Shown: positions 25,949 through 35,307 of the stretch, piece by piece
Numbering within the stretch: position 1 is the stretch's first letter
Layout: the number at the start of each line of letters is the position of its first letter
Source of the DNA: CAZJYI01 sp964550025
Lineage (GTDB): Bacteria; Verrucomicrobiota; Kiritimatiellia; UBA8416; CAYOBW01
Reading direction: 5' to 3'
Length of the DNA: 64,000 nucleotides
Assembly (NCBI GenBank): GCA_964550025.1
Contig: CAZJYI010000041.1
Location: 1 to 64,000, forward strand
The notes under the pieces: model-generated
What the model saw: only the letters and a program-made list of their open reading frames with translations
Database searches by the model: none
Told to the model about the DNA's origin: nothing
Translations under genes and position numbers: made by a program

Positions 25949-28480
25949 TCAATCGCCATTCCCCGCGTGCGTGGACGGCCTTGTAATGAGCCACGACGGA
26001 GCCATGCAACTCCCGTCCAGGGAGTCGCCCAGGACCTTCGCGTTCTTGCCGTCGGTCCCGACCACCATCAGCTTCCCTGAGCACCAGAACGCCAGCAGCT
26101 TGCTGTCCGGACTCCAGACACACGCGTGACAGTCTCCCGGTGCATCGACGGGATAGGACTGCCCGTCCGCTACCCGGAGGATCCAGATCTTTCTCGGCCC
26201 GCCCTCTCGGGTCTCGTACGCGATGAGCCGTCCGTTAGGGGACCAGCTATCGACGTCCGATGCCTTTCCGTGTTGCTCCTCTTTCCCGCCAGTCAGGGTC
26301 ACGACAACCAGGCGCCAGTCCCGGACGACGACCAGCCGTTCGCCGGCAGGATCCCAGCAGACGTTCGACACGTTGTTCCCTTCACAAGGCAACGTCTCAT
26401 CTTGCCGGCCATCGGGGGACACGAGCCGGATCGCGCGCTTCTCCGCCCAAGCGATCCGTTTGCCGTCCCGCGACCAGCGGGGACGGGTGAAGGGACCGGC
26501 ATTTGCCCAGTCGGCAACCGGTTTCAGCTCCAGTGTTTCACGGTCTCCCACGTGGAGTTTGCCGTCATGGCCCATCGCAAACGACTTGCCGTCCGGGGAC
26601 CAGGCGAACGTCCAGGGACTCCCGTAGCTCCCGGGAATCCGCCGTCGGATGAAGCCGTCCGGATCAAGCGTCCAGCACTTGTCTCCCGAGTAGAAGTAGA
26701 CGGACCGCCCGTCGGGCGATCCTACCGGGCCCCACGGCTTGGAGCGCCCCCGCGTCAGGTTGACCCGGATACGGGCCGTGGGGTCGGCAAGGAATAGGTC
26801 GGCGGCGCCTGTCTTGTCGTCCCGTGTGACGAACAGAACCCCGCACGTGCCCGGCGGGACCCTGTCCTTGTCCACCAGGGGAATGGTCTCCATCTTTCGC
26901 GCCGGGACGGTCGCGGCGGGCTTTTTGCCGGGCGGCGGCACGATTATGGCCAGTTCATTGTCCGGGTCGATGACGGCTTCCCGGAGGTGGGACGCGCTCC
27001 GGAAGCGGAGCGTGGTCTCGTCCGCGTCGCGATCCGCTGTCTTCCGTTGCGTCGTCCCGTCCACGAACCGAGCCTCGATGGGGATGGGCATCCGCAGCGT
27101 TCCGAGGCGCTTTACACGGACCGCGCTTTCGAACGTATCGCCCTGCTTCACGCAGTTCTGCGATGCGACCTCGTAGGAGAGAAAGCGGTCGGAGCGCACC
27201 CAGGCATCGAAGAACCACGCCAGGTCTTGCTCCGCCTCTTTCTCGCACAGGGCCTGCAGGTCGCGCGAGCCCATTGGACGGCCCGCGAACTCTTTGAGAC
27301 AGCGCTTGTAGACGCGCTCGAAGGCCCCTTTTCCCACCAGGTTCGCCAGCGCGCTGACGGTCGCGAGGCCCTTGCCGTGGATGACAACGTTGTTGAAGTC
27401 GAACTCCGGGCGGCTTGTGCGTCCCTCCATGGCCGTGTCCAGCCAGCTCCGTACGCCATTGCGGTACCGCTCGAGCATCGCCTCGTGCTTCTCCGGCCCC
27501 AGCCCCCTTGCGCGCGCGTACTCCCTGTCGGCGTAGATCCCCATACCGATCATGAGCCAGTTGAAATACGAGTGGTACGGAATCGGTTTGGCCAGCACGT
27601 ACTCTCCCCAGTATTGGTGGCCGATCTCGTGTGCCGTGATCCATTGCCAGTGCAGCGGAGGCCTGCTCTCGAACTGCTCTTGGCCATGGATGACTACCAT
27701 GCCGGGCGCGAAGGGATACCCGCCCATGGGTCGCGACGCACCCGGCAGGATGCAGAGTGAGTCCGAAGGATAGAAGCCCAGCCATGACTTGTAGAAGCAG
27801 ACAACATCGACGGCCGCCTCGAGACAGAAGCGGGCACACTCGGCGCCCTTCTCCGTGAAGAGGGCCGTGATGAGAACGCCGTCCGCCTCCCGCGTTTCGG
27901 TCTTCAACCCCTTGTGCCAGGAGATCCCGAAGTAGCGCGCGCCCGGGCATTCGTAGTAGCCCGTTTCGCTGTTCAATCGCCCGCTGGTTGCCAGGGCATA
28001 TCCCGCCGGGAACTTGAGCTTCACCTCGTAGCTGTCAAAGGCCGGGGCGTCTCCCCAGCGAACCCGCGGATGCCAACGCGGCGGCTCGCATACGCCGCTG
28101 AACTCCATCTTCAGCCGCAGTGCAGCCCCGGGGGCGACGGGTTGCGGCAGGACGTACGCCCACTCCTTCCTCGTGAGAGGCTTGCCCGCCACGCTGACTG
28201 TGATGGTGCCGTCCCATTCGACGGCCAGGGCCGCGATCACTTCCGCCGAGTTGTTCGTGAAGACCACCGTTTGCTGCCCGCGCACGGCGTCATCCGCGGG
28301 ATCGATCTCCGCCTCGATCCGGTAGTGCGCTCTCGGCGGTTGTTCCGGGGACCAGGGTTGTGTGGCGAGCTCGGCGTCAACCGGGTCTTGGCCGCGCGCG
28401 GCGGGAATGACCAAGGTGAGGAACGTGATGCAGATGAGGAGTTGTCTTTGTGGTTTCGCGGATACCCTTTGTCCGGTCAT
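25949..28480 (-). CDS. M1-family peptidase-like exported protein with C-terminal beta-propeller
   Basis: 843 aa from ATG 28480, which overlaps the activase stop. A signal peptide (LLICITFLTLVIPAARG) precedes an N-terminal beta domain and an M1 gluzincin domain with HEIGHQYW (His284, Glu285, His288). The third zinc ligand, normally Glu in WLNEG, appears to be Ile in the aligned WLMIG, and the substrate-binding GxMEN motif reads GGYPFAPGM. From ~590 there is a WD40/TolB-like propeller (GSPDGRSVYFYSGD, FAWSPDGKSFAMGHDG, WSRDGKRIAWAEK). Probably periplasmic; it may bind peptides without cleaving them, or use an altered site. It shares an operon with the reductase genes. Confidence 0.8.
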   Translation of the reverse strand: MTGQRVSAKPQRQLLICITFLTLVIPAARGQDPVDAELATQPWSPEQPPRAHYRIEAEIDPADDAVRGQQTVVFTNNSAEVIAALAVEWDGTITVSVAGKPLTRKEWAYVLPQPVAPGAALRLKMEFSGVCEPPRWHPRVRWGDAPAFDSYEVKLKFPAGYALATSGRLNSETGYYECPGARYFGISWHKGLKTETREADGVLITALFTEKGAECARFCLEAAVDVVCFYKSWLGFYPSDSLCILPGASRPMGGYPFAPGMVVIHGQEQFESRPPLHWQWITAHEIGHQYWGEYVLAKPIPYHSYFNWLMIGMGIYADREYARARGLGPEKHEAMLERYRNGVRSWLDTAMEGRTSRPEFDFNNVVIHGKGLATVSALANLVGKGAFERVYKRCLKEFAGRPMGSRDLQALCEKEAEQDLAWFFDAWVRSDRFLSYEVASQNCVKQGDTFESAVRVKRLGTLRMPIPIEARFVDGTTQRKTADRDADETTLRFRSASHLREAVIDPDNELAIIVPPPGKKPAATVPARKMETIPLVDKDRVPPGTCGVLFVTRDDKTGAADLFLADPTARIRVNLTRGRSKPWGPVGSPDGRSVYFYSGDKCWTLDPDGFIRRRIPGSYGSPWTFAWSPDGKSFAMGHDGKLHVGDRETLELKPVADWANAGPFTRPRWSRDGKRIAWAEKRAIRLVSPDGRQDETLPCEGNNVSNVCWDPAGERLVVVRDWRLVVVTLTGGKEEQHGKASDVDSWSPNGRLIAYETREGGPRKIWILRVADGQSYPVDAPGDCHACVWSPDSKLLAFWCSGKLMVVGTDGKNAKVLGDSLDGSCMAPSWLITRPSTHAGNGD

Positions 28481-29520
28481 TCTCTTCCCCCGACACCGGA
28501 CGCGCGACCCGCGACTCGCGACTCGCGACTTGCGACACCCGGCGCGTTTGCCGCCTGCTCCCGCGGCCCCCTGCTTCCTTCCCACTTCCGGCACCGTCCG
28601 CCGCTGCGGCTGATGACCTCGTCCCGGTCGATGATCTCGATCACTTCGCAGGCGTTGGGGCAGTCCTCGCAGGTGAAGCTGCGCGTGACGATGTCGCGGC
28701 GGCAGATGTCGTATCCGCGGAAGCGCGTTTCGGCGACCCCGGTGCGCGACGCGATCAGGGCGGCGCCGTAAGCCCCCATGACCATGTTGTGACGCGGAAC
28801 AATGACGTCGTCTTCGAGGATCTCTCTGAAGGCCCGCCGAATGCCCTTGTTGGCGCTGATCCCGCCCTGCAGGACGACCGGGTGGCGGATCTCCTTGCCC
28901 GTGCAGACGTTGCTGAGGAAGTTACGGACCATGGCGTGGCACAGCCCCATGATGATGTCTTCCTGGCGATGGCCGGTCTGTTGCTTGTGGATCATGTCGG
29001 ACTCGGCGAACACGGTGCAGCGGCCGGCGATGCTGGTCGGGTTGGCGGAACGCTCGGCCTTCTCGCTGAATTCCTCGATCGAGATGTCCAGCCGCTTGGC
29101 CTGTGAGTCGAGGAAGCTGCCCGTGCCGGCCGCGCAGACGAGGTTCATCGCGAAGTCGACGACCACGCCGTCCCGCACGACGGTGACCTTGCTGTCCTGC
29201 CCGCCGATCTCGAAGATCGTCTGCACCTCGGGGTGAAGGTGGATGGCCGCGCGCGCGTGAGCGCTGATCTCGTTCTTGACGACGTCGGCGCCGACCACGG
29301 CCCCGATCAGGTAGCGGGCGCTGCCCGTCGTGCAGACGGCGGCCACGCGAACACCGTCCGCCAGCTCGTCACCCATCCGCCGCATGGCCTGCTGCACCGA
29401 CTCGATGGGACTGCCTCCGACCCGCGTGTAGGTCTGGAACAGCACTTCGCCCCCCGGGTCGATCATGACCAGGTTGGTGCTGATCGAGCCGACGTCAATG
29501 CCGAGATAACCGGTCTTCAT
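28477..29520 (-). CDS. BadF/BcrA/HgdC-type ATPase activase of a CoA-reductase-like system
   Basis: 347 aa from ATG 29520. ASKHA-type ATPase motifs are complete: GIDVGSISTNLVMID, CTTGSARYL, FEIGGQDSKV, and the two iron-sulfur Cys contexts NLVCAAGTGSF and GRCTVFAESDM, which bridge a [4Fe-4S] cluster between subunits in HgdC. An extra Cys-rich tail (FTCEDCPNACEV, GGRCRKWE) could bind another cluster. Such activases use ATP to fire one very low-potential electron into a partner reductase; the two HgdB-like proteins encoded just upstream are the obvious partners. The last ~25 residues come from a dispersed CGCGACT repeat, and the stop overlaps the peptidase start. Confidence 0.9.
   Translation of the reverse strand: MKTGYLGIDVGSISTNLVMIDPGGEVLFQTYTRVGGSPIESVQQAMRRMGDELADGVRVAAVCTTGSARYLIGAVVGADVVKNEISAHARAAIHLHPEVQTIFEIGGQDSKVTVVRDGVVVDFAMNLVCAAGTGSFLDSQAKRLDISIEEFSEKAERSANPTSIAGRCTVFAESDMIHKQQTGHRQEDIIMGLCHAMVRNFLSNVCTGKEIRHPVVLQGGISANKGIRRAFREILEDDVIVPRHNMVMGAYGAALIASRTGVAETRFRGYDICRRDIVTRSFTCEDCPNACEVIEIIDRDEVISRSGGRCRKWEGSRGPREQAANAPGVASRESRVAGRASGVGGRE
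28495..28545. repeat. CGCGACT tandem repeat inside the activase 3' end
   Basis: A short run of CGCGACTCGCGACT-type heptamers encodes the Ser/Arg-rich last residues of the activase and lies just ahead of the peptidase start. It looks like an inserted dispersed repeat that the reading frame runs through. Confidence 0.5.
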
Positions 29521-29530
29521 GCCTCTCTTC

Positions 29531-29630
29531 CCCAATCGTAATCCCACTCCTCCCCCTCACCAATCGCCTCGGCCACCGCTTCGGGACGATGGGTGCGCCG
29601 GAGAGTGCGATTGGGATTGGTGAAGGTCGC
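29531..29630. repeat. 100-bp long-hairpin element, copy A
   Basis: Outer arms AATCGTAATCCCACTC and GAGTGCGATTGGGATT, and inner arms around CACCAATCG, form a nested imperfect inverted repeat. Copies B (35202-35303) and C (54307-54399) share sequence and layout. It lies in the gap between the activase start and the HgdB-like gene end. Confidence 0.7.
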
Positions 29631-29647
29631 ATATCCTCACGAGAACT

Positions 29648-30715
29648 TCACCGCTTCTTCCTTCTATCGTACAGAATATCCGCGAAGGCTTCAAGGCGCG
29701 TGACGACTCCCACGTGGCTGGTGTGCTCGTCGAAGGAGCATTCCAGGACGGGGATGTCCATGTCGTTGCTGACCTTTCGCAGTATGGGCCGGATGCTGAT
29801 CTCCGGCATGCAGCCCGTCGGGCAGACGTGGATCACGCCGTCGTAGCCCTCGTTTGCGCAGCGGATTGTGTTGCCCACGGAATCCAGGGCGTGACCCCCG
29901 ACGAGCGACTTGAGGTAGCGGCGCGCCAGCCTCTTCAAGGTCCATCGTGAATGCTTGCTCCAGAAACCGATGTTGAAGATGTTGCGCATCTCCTCGCCCA
30001 GCAGGAAGAAGTTCCGCACCTGCACCCCCATGCTTCCCAGCGTCTCTTCGATATTGTGGTTGAGGAACTTGTTCCGCAGAACCGTGGCCTCGCCTACCAG
30101 GCCCACCTTGAGCGGCCTCCGTTCGGAATCCACGTCGACGGTCGCGAACCGCCCGGCGACCATTCTGCGTACGGTGCGGATCTCGCGCACGGTGCGCGCC
30201 GCGTCGAGGTCGCGCAGGCAGGCATCCATCACGCGCGTCGTGTCGCCGGCATGCCGTTCGACGGCGCGGGTCCGCCAGGCGTGCGACTCGATCCTGTCCA
30301 CCGTCAGCACCTTGAGCCTGGCGCGCGCGCAGCATCGCAGGAAGGGCAGCAGGTCCGGGTCGAAGTGGCGGACGACGGGTGGTTTGAAGCCGTCGTAGCC
30401 GATGCCGAAGATGAACAGGTTCAATCCGCGTTCTTTGAGGATGTCCTGCTGCAGCATCCGGTAGTAGCGCAGCCGGCAGGTTCCCATGCTGTTGACCATG
30501 ACGCCGTATTCCACGCCTTCCTGGGCCGCCTTGATAAAATGCCCGGTCGAGGCTTTGAACGACAGGCAGGCGAATTCCGGCGACGCCTCGACCCCGAGCC
30601 GGAGGATCTCCGGAGTGGTGCAGGTGTGCGTCCACGGCGTCACGCGCAGGCACTCGACCGACGCCGCCAGCGCCAGCGAGTAGTTACCCCAAGGTTCTAT
30701 GGCAAGTGACGGCAT
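29648..30715 (-). CDS. HgdB/BcrB-like reductase subunit (COG3581 type)
   Basis: 355 aa from ATG 30715, with GGTGG just upstream. It belongs to the benzoyl-CoA reductase / 2-hydroxyacyl-CoA dehydratase superfamily of the COG3581 kind: SPEFACLSFKASTGHFIKA, VNSMGTCRLRYYRMLQQDIL, HVCPTGCMPEISIRPIL and the closing FDEHTSHVGVVTRLEAFAD. Cys in SPEFAC, GTC and HVCPTGC are candidate ligands for an iron-sulfur or double-cubane cluster. COG3581 and COG3580 parts are usually found together, often fused with BadF domains; here COG3580 is fused to a flavoprotein upstream, one base away. No CoA-ester substrate is evident. Confidence 0.85.
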   Translation of the reverse strand: MPSLAIEPWGNYSLALAASVECLRVTPWTHTCTTPEILRLGVEASPEFACLSFKASTGHFIKAAQEGVEYGVMVNSMGTCRLRYYRMLQQDILKERGLNLFIFGIGYDGFKPPVVRHFDPDLLPFLRCCARARLKVLTVDRIESHAWRTRAVERHAGDTTRVMDACLRDLDAARTVREIRTVRRMVAGRFATVDVDSERRPLKVGLVGEATVLRNKFLNHNIEETLGSMGVQVRNFFLLGEEMRNIFNIGFWSKHSRWTLKRLARRYLKSLVGGHALDSVGNTIRCANEGYDGVIHVCPTGCMPEISIRPILRKVSNDMDIPVLECSFDEHTSHVGVVTRLEAFADILYDRRKKR

Positions 30716-30716
30716 A

Positions 30717-33173
30717 TTACCACCCAATCGAGTCCACGAATGCCTCCAGCCGCGTATCGACGCCGGCCTGCGCGTCGTGTTCGTCCAGCACGAGCGCCAT
30801 GTAGGGAATGCCCGCCTCGCGCAGGTGCCCCCGGAAGATCTCCCCTACGACCGAGTCGCATCCGCAGTTGAAGGAACTGAGCTGGATGACCCCCGCGCAG
30901 GCCTCCGGCGTGAGCCGCTGGAGAGCGTCATACATGACGCTGCACGCATCCCACTTGATCGGCCCCGGAGTCACTTCGCTGTCGTCGTAGGCCACCAGGT
31001 CGACACCCACGTCGAGCGATTCCAGCTTGCGCAGAATCGGTCCGGACATGTACGTGTCGTGCAGGTTGTATGGGTGCCCGAGCACGAGGAACCGCGGTTC
31101 GTTCTTCTTTCGGCTGGGGCCGTACAGCTCCCTGCGCTTCGCCCGCATTGCCTTGAACCCGCTCCGGATGGCGGCTTGAACGGTTGCGTCGTCGGCTTTC
31201 AGCTTGCGCCCGAGCTCGAGCAGAGTTGTCTCCAGGGGGACCTTGTCCTCGTTGATGTCGACCGTCAGCACGCCGGTCTTGTGTCCGAACTGCGCGGCGG
31301 CGACATCGGGCAACGCTCCCAGTTTCGGGCAGGCGATGTGCCCGGCAAGCGTGGAGAGAATCCGCGGCACGAAGACCACGTCGACTCTGTCGACCAGCTC
31401 GGCCAGGTGGGCGTCCAGCATCTTCACGGGGAGGCAGTGCTCGGATTCCGAGATGAGCCCGGCCCGCTCGACCGTTCTGCGCGTTGTCATGCCCGAAACC
31501 ACCACTTCCATCCCCAGTTCCGCGAAGAACGCTTCCCAGAGCCCGGGATGAACAAAGTAGCCGAGGGCACGGGGGAGTCCGATCGTGAGCGACTCCGGCG
31601 CTCGCCCGTCCATGACATCCCTGAGGCGTTCGTACGCGTCTGGTTTCTCGCCTCTCAGGACGATCAAGGTGGCATTCGCGGCGGATTTGACGGCCATCGG
31701 TACGCCGCCGCCGTATTCGGCCCAGTGCCCGGCCAGCAGGAGGCCCTTAACGGGCGTCCGGCTGCGTGCCAGCCGCGCGCGGATGTTCTTGCCCGTGGGG
31801 CGTGTGCCCATCAGGCTGCCGTCGCGGTTTCCCGAATAGCGCCAGTAGGTCACCGGCGTCGCCGTTTCCAGTACTTCGATATGTTCGCGCAGCCCCGGCG
31901 CAAAGGCCTCGTCCACGCGGTCGATGAGGATGTCCGCGAACTCCCGCTTGAGCGCCCTGTAGGCGTTTCCCCGCTGAAGGCCTTCGCCCGTTCGCCAGTG
32001 ATCGTGGTCGTGCATGTAGGCCGGACAGTGAATGGTCAACGTGCCCTTCCCGCGTGGCGCCACGGACGGATCGCGCACCGAAGGCGCCAGGACCGTCAGG
32101 GCCGTCTTGCGCGGATCGCCGCCGAACTGGTCCTTGCGCGCGACGTCATCCCTGGTCAAGTGCAGGATCTCCTCGTCGAACCCCAGGGTCGCCGGATCGC
32201 AGTCCAGTCCGAGAAACACGGAGAAATTCGAATAGTACACCTCGGCGTTGCGTTGCGCCCTGCGCAGTTTCTCCGGGATGCAGCCATCGGGCAGCATGTC
32301 GTCGTAGAGCGACTGAACGTCACATGCCGCGATGACGTGCCGCGCCTCGACCTGTTTGCCGCCAGACAGGACAACACCCCGGGCCCGGCCCCCTTGATCG
32401 ACGCGCACCTCGTCCACCGGCCGGTTGAGGAAGACGCGGGACCCGTTCGCCTCGATACGCTTCATCAGCCAGGTGATCAGGGCCTGGCCGCCGCCCGCGG
32501 GGGGTGCCTGGAAGTTGCCCGTGAACGCCCAACCAATCGGCACCACGATGGACATGAACTGCTCCTGATGGCTGAAATACTGCCGCAGCGCCGGTGTCCG
32601 GAAATAGCGTGCCAGGGCCACATCGACCGGGCGGCAGACGTGTTTTACCAATGGCAACGTCCAGTGCATCATGGTGAGGCCGCGACGCAGCTTGCCGAAG
32701 AACGTCATGCCTTCTGCCGTTCTGAGCCGGTCATTGACGGCGGCCGTGCGCTGGCCGACGCGCCGGCAGTCCCTGAAAAACCTGCGGATACCGCGCTTGT
32801 CGGCGGGGAACTCGCGTATCAGCTTCTCCTGCAGCGCCAGCGGATTGGTGGTCAGGACGTAGTCGTGCGCGTCGCCCTTGTAGCGAAAGAGGCGCGTCAG
32901 CGGTCTGCAGCGGGGTACGTCGGGGCCGAGGTGGTGAAACAACCGGTAGACGAAACCGCCGGGTCGGCACTGGTTCAACCATTGGATCGCTGTGTCGAAC
33001 GTGAAATCGCCGCGGCGGAACCCGCTCAGGTATCCCCCCGGGTTGTTCTGCGCTTCGAACACCGCGACGTCCATTCCCGCGTTCGAAAGCAGGGCGGCCG
33101 CCGTGAGACCGCCGATCCCGGCCCCGATGACGGTAACGTCGCAGCACTCGGGTATGCCAGTGTCTGTGTCCAT
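30717..33173 (-). CDS. Fusion: phytoene-desaturase-like FAD oxidoreductase + HgdA/B-like DUF2229 domain
   Basis: 818 aa. Residues ~1-515 are a CrtI/retinol-saturase-like flavoprotein: dinucleotide motif VIGAGIGGLTAAALLSNAG, NNPGGYLSGF, and the C-terminal FAD motif GLLLAGHWAEYGGGVPMAVKSA. Residues ~530-818 are DUF2229/COG3580: TIGLPRALGYFVHPGLWEAFF, SEHCLPVK, HIACPKLGALPD, LSSFNCGCDSVVGEI and LDEHDAQAGVDTRLEAFVDS, with Cys candidates for a cluster. I know of COG3580 fused to BadF domains but not to a CrtI-type flavoprotein. The likely complex is this protein plus the 30715 partner, energised by the activase. The reaction is probably reduction or saturation of an isoprenoid or other unsaturated substrate (inference). 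Confidence 0.85.
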   Translation of the reverse strand: MDTDTGIPECCDVTVIGAGIGGLTAAALLSNAGMDVAVFEAQNNPGGYLSGFRRGDFTFDTAIQWLNQCRPGGFVYRLFHHLGPDVPRCRPLTRLFRYKGDAHDYVLTTNPLALQEKLIREFPADKRGIRRFFRDCRRVGQRTAAVNDRLRTAEGMTFFGKLRRGLTMMHWTLPLVKHVCRPVDVALARYFRTPALRQYFSHQEQFMSIVVPIGWAFTGNFQAPPAGGGQALITWLMKRIEANGSRVFLNRPVDEVRVDQGGRARGVVLSGGKQVEARHVIAACDVQSLYDDMLPDGCIPEKLRRAQRNAEVYYSNFSVFLGLDCDPATLGFDEEILHLTRDDVARKDQFGGDPRKTALTVLAPSVRDPSVAPRGKGTLTIHCPAYMHDHDHWRTGEGLQRGNAYRALKREFADILIDRVDEAFAPGLREHIEVLETATPVTYWRYSGNRDGSLMGTRPTGKNIRARLARSRTPVKGLLLAGHWAEYGGGVPMAVKSAANATLIVLRGEKPDAYERLRDVMDGRAPESLTIGLPRALGYFVHPGLWEAFFAELGMEVVVSGMTTRRTVERAGLISESEHCLPVKMLDAHLAELVDRVDVVFVPRILSTLAGHIACPKLGALPDVAAAQFGHKTGVLTVDINEDKVPLETTLLELGRKLKADDATVQAAIRSGFKAMRAKRRELYGPSRKKNEPRFLVLGHPYNLHDTYMSGPILRKLESLDVGVDLVAYDDSEVTPGPIKWDACSVMYDALQRLTPEACAGVIQLSSFNCGCDSVVGEIFRGHLREAGIPYMALVLDEHDAQAGVDTRLEAFVDSIGW

Positions 33174-33677
33174 GTTCTACACCGTTGCAGTCCGGCCGAA
33201 GGGGTCCGTGAATCCAAATCCGAAATCCGAATATCGAAACTCGAAACAAACACGAAACCCGAAGGCTCAAAACGATGAGCCACAAAAGCCACAGAAATCA
33301 CAGAAGAAGAGGTCGCGGAAGGTCTGATATGCGACCACCATTCTCGCCAGTCTCTCTTCATGTGGGTTTTGTGCTACAACCCGTCATTCTCTTGTTCTTC
33401 TTGACGGGATGTACAGGATCTACGGGATGGGAGGGGCTATCCTGTAGATCCTGTTAATCCTGTCCAACACTCCCGTTCGGCTGCGGCTGTGCTGCGCTGT
33501 GCCTTCTGTGGCCATTCAACTGCCCGGTCCAGGACAAGAGGCCCCTGGTTTCTCATCCCGGGTCTTCCCGTCATTTCCCCCTTTCTGCATTCGAATTTGT
33601 TTCGGATTTCGGGTTTCGAGATTCGGATTTGCACCTGCATGACTCGTCTCGACACGCTCCCGGCTGCACAGTTGACG
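33174..33677. repeat. Gene-free patch of nested dispersed repeats
   Basis: Two CCGAAAT tracts (33211-33277 and 33571-33630, the second in reverse orientation) bracket a stretch related to other dispersed phrases (CCACAAAAGCCACAGAAATCAC at about 33276-33310) and an inverted repeat at 33401-33467. The inverted repeat has 28-base imperfect arms around ACAGGATCTAC / GTAGATCCTGT. No gene is supported here. It looks like a hotspot where several repeat families have inserted into one another. Confidence 0.65.
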
Positions 33678-35108
33678 TCATTGCGAAAGATCCAGCCCCT
33701 CGAACGCGTCGCCCAGCGATCCGAGCGCAGACCGGGGTGCTTTGCGGGTGAGCATCGCGTCCACCTCGGCCTCGGCCTCCTGTTGCTCCTGCCAGGCATC
33801 GGCCGGGGCCAGCGACACGCGGTCTCCTTCGATCGACTTGACCGCGACCTCGAGCTCGCTCCCCGCGGGGTAGGCTTCCTCGAGCTTGCGCAGCGTGTTG
33901 CCGCCGCGGGGTAGCTGCGTCTCGCTGATGTGCAGCAGGCCGGTGCGTTCTTCGGTCAGGCGCACGAATATGCCGAACGGACGGTGTCCTTCCACGATGC
34001 CCGTCAGCCGGGCGCCGACCTCCACGCGGTTGCCCGCCGTCAGTTCGCGCATGCGTACGTCGATCAGCTTGAGGCCGATGCGCTCCTGCTCGACGTCCAC
34101 AGACTCGACCTGCACGTCCAGTTCGTCGCCTTCGGCAACGGCTTCGCGGGCATGGGACAGCCTCCGGCCGGCACCGAGACTCGATATGTGAATCAGGCCC
34201 TCGATGCCCGGCTCGAGCTCGGCAAAGGCACCGAACGAAGCCAGTTTCGTCACCGTGGCTCTCAACGCCGTTCCGATGGGATAGCGCACCGCGACACTGT
34301 CCCAGGGGTTGCCCTGGGCATAGCGCAGGCTCAGCGAAATGCGCTCCTCCTCCCAGTCGACCTTCTGCACCAGAACGGTCACGCGTTCGCCCTCCTGGAC
34401 GATGTCCGCCGGGTCGACATTGCGTTCCCAGGCCAGTTCACGCACCGGAATAAGCCCGTCAATGCCACCGAGATCGACGAACACGCCGAAGTCCATGATG
34501 CGTGCCACAACACCCTCGCGCACGTCGCCCTCCGCGAGGGAAGCCTTCAGCGCCTCGCGTTCTTCGGCGCGTTCGCGCTCGAGCAGCTCCCGCCGGCTGA
34601 GCACGATGTTGTTCTCCTCCTCGTCGAACTCAGTGACCAGGAACCGCAGCCGGGATCCAACGACCTCCTCGGGCTCCTTGCGGCGGAGATCGACCTGCGA
34701 GTAAGGGCAGAAGGCGCGCTGGCCGTCGACGGTAACCTCGTACCCGCCATTGATCTCGGCCTTGACGAAACCCTCGACCGGCATGTCGTTGGCGACGGCG
34801 TCGCGAAGCTCCTGCGCGGCTGCCGCTCCCGACAGGGCGGTAGACAGCAGAAAAGCGCCTTCGCGCATGGTCACGAAATAGGCCGTCACGTCGTCTCCGA
34901 CCGCAACCGTCGGTGTGCCGTCCTCGTCCTGCAGCTCGGTCAGCGCGATGACGCCCTCGCGCTTCGCATTCAAATCGACCACGACGAATTCCGGGCCGAT
35001 GTCGACAACAATGCCGCTGACCTTCTCGCCGGGATCGAACCCCTTGCTGTAGGATTCCAGTTGCGAGTCAATCAACTCGCTGAACGCATCCATGGATTCG
35101 TCTTGCAT
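33678..35108 (-). CDS. S1 RNA-binding-domain protein (ribosomal protein S1-like)
   Basis: 476 aa with about five S1 domains (roughly 26-90, 107-170, 191-260, 277-345 and 365-435). Typical S1 motifs are present: GVVARIMDFGVFVDLGGIDGLIPVREL, SLSLRYAQGNPWDSV, LASFGAFAELEPGIEGLIHIS and FGIFVRLTEERTGLLHIS. The first domain opens GEKVSGIVVDIGPEFVVVDL, as in RpsA. Five repeats make it shorter than the six-domain E. coli S1, so it is either the organism's RpsA or a paralogue. It would bind mRNA on the 30S subunit. The start follows a GAGAAGAG ribosome site. Confidence 0.8.
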   Translation of the reverse strand: MQDESMDAFSELIDSQLESYSKGFDPGEKVSGIVVDIGPEFVVVDLNAKREGVIALTELQDEDGTPTVAVGDDVTAYFVTMREGAFLLSTALSGAAAAQELRDAVANDMPVEGFVKAEINGGYEVTVDGQRAFCPYSQVDLRRKEPEEVVGSRLRFLVTEFDEEENNIVLSRRELLERERAEEREALKASLAEGDVREGVVARIMDFGVFVDLGGIDGLIPVRELAWERNVDPADIVQEGERVTVLVQKVDWEEERISLSLRYAQGNPWDSVAVRYPIGTALRATVTKLASFGAFAELEPGIEGLIHISSLGAGRRLSHAREAVAEGDELDVQVESVDVEQERIGLKLIDVRMRELTAGNRVEVGARLTGIVEGHRPFGIFVRLTEERTGLLHISETQLPRGGNTLRKLEEAYPAGSELEVAVKSIEGDRVSLAPADAWQEQQEAEAEVDAMLTRKAPRSALGSLGDAFEGLDLSQ

Positions 35109-35201
35109 GCTCTTCTCTCGTCCTTACGCCCTTTGCTTCGCCGACGCTCCAATTCCTCGTCTGCCGCGGAGGTCTCACATCTTGTGCCTCGGTCTTCCCT
35201 T

Positions 35202-35303
35202 CCCCAATCGTAATCCCACTCCTCTCCCTCACCAATCGCCCCAGGGACCGCTCCGCGACGATCGGTGCGCCCGAGAGTGCGATTACGATCTGGGAGGGTC
35301 GTG
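35202..35303. repeat. 100-bp long-hairpin element, copy B
   Basis: AATCGTAATCCCACTC...GAGTGCGATTACGAT with inner CACCAATCG/CGATCGGTG arms, as in copies A and C. It is followed directly by the end of the CinA-like gene, whose last codons come from a further dispersed phrase. Confidence 0.75.
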
Positions 35304-35307
35304 TCTC

